Source of the DNA: JANLSE01 sp038214135 | Lineage (GTDB): Bacteria > Chloroflexota > Chloroflexia > Chloroflexales > Roseiflexaceae | Length of the DNA: 19,042 bases | Direction: 5' to 3' | Assembly (NCBI GenBank): GCA_038214135.1 | Contig: JBBQSD010000122.1 | Span: 1-19,042 of the forward strand | Shown here: in pieces, positions 16,002 through 19,042 of the stretch | How positions within the stretch are numbered: the first letter of the stretch is position 1 | Layout: each line of letters begins with the position of its first letter | Made by a program: the position numbers and the translations under genes | Notes under the pieces: generated by a model | The model's input: the letters and a program-made list of their open reading frames with translations, nothing else | Databases searched by the model: none | Told to the model about the DNA's origin: nothing

Positions 16002-16688
16002 TTAGATCACCTCCAATGCGCCATTATTAATATTGACAGTCGCTGGTGAGAGCTTGACGCTACTAGCTCCATTACTAAGTTCGACCGATGCTGGCGCTAC
16101 TTTGACGGATGCTGGGCCACTGGTGGCCTCGATGCCAGATGCAGCCAGCTTGAATGTTGCTGGCTGGCTACTCATCTCGATCCCATTCATCTGGAGCTTG
16201 ATGGTGGTTGGCCCGCCAGCAAGCTGAATATCCTGTGCTGTCAGCTTGAACGATACCTGGCCGATTGAGAGTGTGATCCCCTTCGGGTCGAGTTTCAGTG
16301 TGATTGGCTGAGGTGCAATTGGTGGGCCAATTTCAAGCGAAAGGCCCTTGTTTGGCTCACCATCGCTTAGCATGATGCTGACGCCATCGATCTTCAGCAG
16401 ATGTGCCTTGGCATCAATAATCTGCGCTGGCAGCTCGCCAGGGCCCCAGAAGCAGCCACTCCAGATTGGGAAATCGGGGTTGCCACTCTCGAACTCAATC
16501 CACACATGCGCGCCGACCGGTGGCATCAAAAACAAGCCAACCTGCATGCCAGCATAGGGTACACACGGCATGGCCCATGCACTAAGCCCGCCCAACACTT
16601 CTGGAGCAGTAACCATGAGCCGCCCCTGGCGCATTGGATCATCATTCTGGGTTACGGTGCCCCGGTATTTTCCATAGAATGCTGGCAT
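16002..16688 (-). CDS. gp5/gpV-like baseplate spike protein
   Basis: 228 residues. The N-terminal OB-fold domain of the phage baseplate assembly protein V / gp5 family (PF04717) is seen in YGKYRGTVTQNDDPMRQGRLMV (5-26), VPYAGMQVGLFLMPPVGAHVWIEFESGNPDFPIWSGCFWGPGELP (43-87). The remaining two thirds are short repeated beta strands, for example ITLKLDPKGITLSIGQVSFKLTAQDIQL, TIKLQMNGIEMSSQPATFKLAASGIEATSGPASVKVAPASVELSNGA, which would form the trimeric beta-helical needle. It works with the hub protein encoded just upstream and carries the PAAR-like tip. In Afp and many T6SS, hub and spike are fused (VgrG/Afp8); here they are two genes, as in phage P2 gpD and gpV. The ATG at 16688 lies ten bases after the hub stop, with a purine-rich AGAGAGAAAG before it. 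Confidence 0.92.
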   Translation of the reverse strand: MPAFYGKYRGTVTQNDDPMRQGRLMVTAPEVLGGLSAWAMPCVPYAGMQVGLFLMPPVGAHVWIEFESGNPDFPIWSGCFWGPGELPAQIIDAKAHLLKIDGVSIMLSDGEPNKGLSLEIGPPIAPQPITLKLDPKGITLSIGQVSFKLTAQDIQLAGGPTTIKLQMNGIEMSSQPATFKLAASGIEATSGPASVKVAPASVELSNGASSVKLSPATVNINNGALEVI

Positions 16689-16698
16689 ACTTTCTCTC

Positions 16699-17826
16699 TT
16701 AGGGCAATAGTGCAGGCGTCAACGTACCGACGCCCTCACGCGCTAAGCTAAAGCGCTGCTGATAGCTCCCGCGCTCAATTACATGGGTTACCCGCTTGAC
16801 CATATACAGACCATCGTAGGTGTCGCCGACGCCACGTACCCCGATCAGCCGCCGCGCCTCAAGTGGCTTGCCATAGCGTATGCCATCAAGCTCGCCATCA
16901 GCCGTGACCACGCTCGCACTTGATTGATCGACACTGGCCTGTGCCCGCGCCCGTGCGACCGTCACTCCCAAGCCGCCACTCTCGTGCAGCAGGGTTATGC
17001 GTTTACGCGGGGCTGGTGTGCGGGCAATCGGGATCTGGAGCGGTGGCATTGTCATCACTGGCATAGCTCGGCCAGTCTGGCGATCCAGCAGGCTACCCTT
17101 GACACTATGGGCGGCCAATGCATCATAGCGAAAACTGATCGTCGTCACATTACTGGTCGGCCCCATATTAATTGTCAGGGCGCTCTGGGGCAAACTACGT
17201 TTTTGTGGCCCCCAGTAGACGATACTACTGCCCGGTATTGGATTGGGCGTCAGGTAGACATCATAGCCATAGCGATTAGCCATCTCCTGCAGATAGCTCA
17301 GATCAGTGCCATGCTGGATCGGCACCCGATCCATTGGCAAGGGTTGGTCGATCACCTTTGGTGGAATGACCAGTGGCGCGATACCATAGCGGGCATAACT
17401 GGCAATAATCTTATTGGCGATCACCAGTTCGCTCTGGGACGGATGCGCGACGATCTTCTCTTCCAGATCCATCATAATGGTGAGATCCTCGGCGGTAATC
17501 GTCAAAATTCCAGTGCCTGGTTGATCGCCAGGGGCCAACTGTTGGTCGGTAATCACGCCATCAAACAACACTTTGGGCAACAGGCCGATTCGTAGCACTA
17601 CCACAATTCGGCTGAATGGTGCTAGCAGGCGGCTTTTCAGCAATGGATAATCGAGCGCATTATATGGTTGGCCACGGCCAGCCTTGAACACAATCTGGCA
17701 GCCCGATGCGCCATCATCGCGGTGTGTCACCTCAACCCGCTCGATTGCAGCCGCCAATGGTTCGGGCGCAGGCAGCGGCACCGTTGGGCCAATTAAGAGC
17801 AGGAGTTGTACACCAGTAAGCGCCAT
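16699..17826 (-). CDS. gp27/gpD-like baseplate hub protein
   Basis: 375 residues from MALTGVQLLLLIGPTVPLP at 17826. The longer frame start lies inside the previous gene and is rejected. The ATG is four bases past the stop of the LysM-like gene, with GGGTGA as a possible ribosome binding site. Features of the phage late control D / gp27 hub family: AIERVEVTHRDDGASGCQIVFKAG, LLAPFSRIVVVLRIGLLPKVLFDGVITDQQL, TITAEDLTIMMDLEEK, HGTDLSYLQEMANRYGYDVYLTP (the helix just before the second hub domain) and DGLYMVKRVTHVIERGSYQQRFSLAREG at the end. Three copies should form the ring that adapts the six-fold tube to the three-fold spike. Its position between the LysM-like and spike genes agrees with the role. 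Confidence 0.92.
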   Translation of the reverse strand: MALTGVQLLLLIGPTVPLPAPEPLAAAIERVEVTHRDDGASGCQIVFKAGRGQPYNALDYPLLKSRLLAPFSRIVVVLRIGLLPKVLFDGVITDQQLAPGDQPGTGILTITAEDLTIMMDLEEKIVAHPSQSELVIANKIIASYARYGIAPLVIPPKVIDQPLPMDRVPIQHGTDLSYLQEMANRYGYDVYLTPNPIPGSSIVYWGPQKRSLPQSALTINMGPTSNVTTISFRYDALAAHSVKGSLLDRQTGRAMPVMTMPPLQIPIARTPAPRKRITLLHESGGLGVTVARARAQASVDQSSASVVTADGELDGIRYGKPLEARRLIGVRGVGDTYDGLYMVKRVTHVIERGSYQQRFSLAREGVGTLTPALLP

Positions 17827-17830
17827 AATG

Positions 17831-18136
17831 TCACCCTGTCGTCGTTGATGCTTCTGGGAGCGGAATTCGCAATCTTCGACCTGGCGGATCAAGCAGATCA
17901 AACGGGTTCATGGCATCATTGGCATCGCAGATCCGCCAGTATTGTTCGGAATCACCAAGTTCGCGGGCGGCCAACAGATCCAACCGATCACCAGCAACCA
18001 GGGCTGCCTCAATCAGTAATGGCAGTGATTGGCCATTCGGCAGTAACCGACGCTGTGCATAGCGCACCCGCCGACCATCGGGCATAGTCAGTTCGGCAGT
18101 TTTGATTCCAGCATAGCGGCTTGTTTCGTTGAACAT
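17831..18136 (-). CDS. Small LysM/gpX-like baseplate protein
   Basis: 101 residues starting MFNETSRYAGIKTAEL at 18136, with GAGAGA upstream; the longer frame runs through hairpin repeats. The sequence ALVAGDRLDLLAARELGDSEQYWRICDANDAMNPFDLLDPPGRRLRIPLP (45-94) is a LysM-like fold: G-D-x-L-D-x-L-A, a helix with GD-x-x-x-YWRICDAN, and a final GRRLRIP strand. The same motif occurs in phage tail protein X and at the C-terminus of Afp7-type proteins. In an injection system this domain is a structural adaptor between the last tube ring and the hub, not a peptidoglycan-targeting enzyme. The upstream tube-family gene has no LysM of its own, so Afp7 seems to be split in two here. Confidence 0.85.
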   Translation of the reverse strand: MFNETSRYAGIKTAELTMPDGRRVRYAQRRLLPNGQSLPLLIEAALVAGDRLDLLAARELGDSEQYWRICDANDAMNPFDLLDPPGRRLRIPLPEASTTTG

Positions 18137-18153
18137 AGTCTGTCTCTCTTGAT

Positions 18154-18263
18154 GCCACTGCGCGTGGCTAGCGTATCTGATATGCCGCTGTGCGCGGCTG
18201 GCACCAGGGAACCGTTCCGCAGGTTCCCTGGACCCTCCTGCGGCCAGGGACTCTTGTCCCTGG
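18154..18263. repeat. Cluster of four hairpins, two pairs of related copies
   Basis: Pair one: GCCAC-TGCGC-GTGGC (18154-18168) and GCCGC-TGTGC-GCGGC (18184-18198), alike in flanks and differing by a matched A-T to G-C change in the stem. Pair two: CCAGGGAACC/GGTTCCCTGG (18204-18231, 10-bp stem) and CCAGGGAC/GTCCCTGG (18244-18263, 8-bp stem, TCTT loop), each followed by ACCCT. The stems are perfect. Confidence 0.85.
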
Positions 18264-18387
18264 ACCCTGAATGAGTGTTTGTGGCCCGCCAACGCCCGTT
18301 GGTCATGCCACGGCTGCGTTCCTAATGTGTCGGTGGCTCGTTGGCGCGTATGCGATACGGGCTACCCGGCCAGGGTTCTTCGTATTC

Positions 18388-18408
18388 TGACTCCTGACTC
18401 CTGACTCC
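18388..18408. repeat. Three tandem copies of TGACTCC
   Basis: Three exact 7-base copies in a row, ten bases past the stop codon of the tube-family gene. In the leftward transcript they read GGAGTCA three times. Slippage is the simplest origin. Confidence 0.85.
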
Positions 18409-18418
18409 TCGGTTTTCC

Positions 18419-19042
18419 TCAAACCAACCGCCGCATGCCCGTTTGCGCTGCTGCGCTGGCCAGGCCATTGGCACTGCCGATCACTGCCATGGCCTCCTTG
18501 GCCGCCTGATGGGCAATCGAAAGCCCATAGCCAATATTTGTCGCTGGCAGATCCTGGTAGGTGAGCACTTGTAGGCTGAACGAGACACTGGCGCGGATCG
18601 GATTCAGGTTGGCATCATAGGCCTCTTCCTCAATCGAAAGGCTGGCCAGGCGCACCGGTAGCACGCGCTTGACCCCCCAGATGAACAGGGTCAGCGGGGC
18701 CTCCGGCGCAACCACTTCGATAATGCCAGTTTTGGCGAGTATCGCATTGATCGCAATCGTAGCCACCTTGGGATACAGGATCATCTCCAGTGCCGCCAAT
18801 TGCGGGTAGATACCCAATCGGGTTGCGACCCCATCGCCATGCTCCAGCTGATCAGCGGCATCAATCTCGACCTTGACCGAGATCGATTCATCGGGCGGGC
18901 CGCTATAGCGCTGCGCCTCCGAGCGCTCGCCGCCCGCGCTGGCCATGCGCGCCGAAAGGCTGCGGCTGAGCGTCTCCGGGTTATACTGGAACACAATCAC
19001 ACTGGCCAATGGGTTGAATGGATCAACCGCAACGAGCGCGCC
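18419..19042 (-). CDS. CIS tube-family / Afp7-like adaptor protein, N-terminus beyond the window
   Basis: The frame is open to the right edge, so the start is missing; 207 residues are visible. They begin GALVAVDPFNPLASVIVFQYNPETLSRSLSARM. The pattern VFQYNPETL-x-R is characteristic of the contractile injection system tube protein N-terminal family (PF19266, found in Afp7-like proteins). Later segments are ISVKVEIDAADQLEHGD, PQLAALEMILYP, PLTLFIWGVKRVLPVRLASLSIEEEAYDANLNPIRASVSFSLQVLTYQDLP, a beta-rich tube-like fold, and a short Ala-rich tail. The protein should form the ring connecting the inner tube to the hub. It ends without the LysM domain often fused in this family; a LysM-like protein is encoded by the next gene, 282 bases downstream. 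A TTG at 19009 is an internal Leu and not the start. Confidence 0.88.
   Translation of the reverse strand, partial: GALVAVDPFNPLASVIVFQYNPETLSRSLSARMASAGGERSEAQRYSGPPDESISVKVEIDAADQLEHGDGVATRLGIYPQLAALEMILYPKVATIAINAILAKTGIIEVVAPEAPLTLFIWGVKRVLPVRLASLSIEEEAYDANLNPIRASVSFSLQVLTYQDLPATNIGYGLSIAHQAAKEAMAVIGSANGLASAAAQTGMRRLV

Larger units (their letters stand above)
18137..18418. other. Gap with hairpin repeats between tube-family and LysM-like genes
   Basis: 282 bases with no believable gene. It contains four hairpins (18154-18263) and a triple 7-base repeat (18388-18408) near the stop of the upstream gene. It differs in sequence from palindromic copies A-C. It could act as an mRNA-processing or attenuating region that separates tube genes from baseplate genes. 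Confidence 0.55.

Noticed and set aside
16924..17595. Plus-strand open frame of 223 codons
   Set aside because: Antisense to the hub gene; composition rich in His, Trp and Gln with no domain, typical of a shadow frame.
18137..18292. Upstream extension of the LysM-like frame (52 more codons)
   Set aside because: The added residues come from the hairpin cluster and do not resemble any part of the family.
4787..19042. Intact tailed prophage
   Set aside because: No capsid, portal, terminase, integrase or lysis gene is visible, and the DUF4157, DUF6519 and Afp11-type proteins point to an injection system.

Overview
This window carries most of the baseplate and tail-fibre part of an extracellular contractile injection system (eCIS, a phage-tail-like particle of the Afp/PVC/MAC superfamily). 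All convincing genes lie on the minus strand, so the locus reads from the right edge to the left. Family signatures, moderately high G+C and the combination of DUF6519, DUF4157 and CHAT-TPR proteins suggest a filamentous or gliding member of the Chloroflexota. This is an inference from gene style, since there is no rRNA or marker gene here. The sheath, inner tube, AAA+ ATPase, tape measure and terminator genes are not in the window and probably lie beyond the right edge.

Order of transcription: a CIS tube/adaptor protein cut by the right edge (18419-19042); a 282-base gap with hairpin repeats; a small LysM/gpX-like protein (17831-18136); a gp27/gpD-like hub protein (16699-17826); a gp5/gpV-like spike (16002-16688); a gap with a structured repeat; a PAAR-like tip (15411-15740); a gp25 wedge protein (15049-15411); an Afp11-type baseplate protein (12557-15052); a repeat-filled gap; a second Afp11-type baseplate protein with an Asp-box propeller inserted in its middle (9137-12385); an Afp12/gpI-like protein with a beta-helix tail (7152-9140); and a DUF6519 tail fibre (4787-7087). 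These proteins would build the tube end, the piercing spike, the wedge ring and the receptor-binding fibre.

Downstream come a damaged DUF4157 (eCIS core domain) gene that has lost the first zinc histidine and is frameshifted (3900-4551), a CHAT caspase-like protease with a membrane segment and TPR repeats (691-3591), a 67-residue coiled-coil protein (359-562), and a frameshifted piece of a CopD-like membrane protein running off the left edge (1-369).

Three intergenic gaps hold copies of one dispersed, highly structured palindromic element of about 110-120 bases. Their stems change by paired substitutions, so the fold appears to have been conserved. The most unusual items are the propeller insertion, this covarying repeat family, the CHAT-TM-TPR protein at the end of the locus, and the decayed DUF4157 gene.
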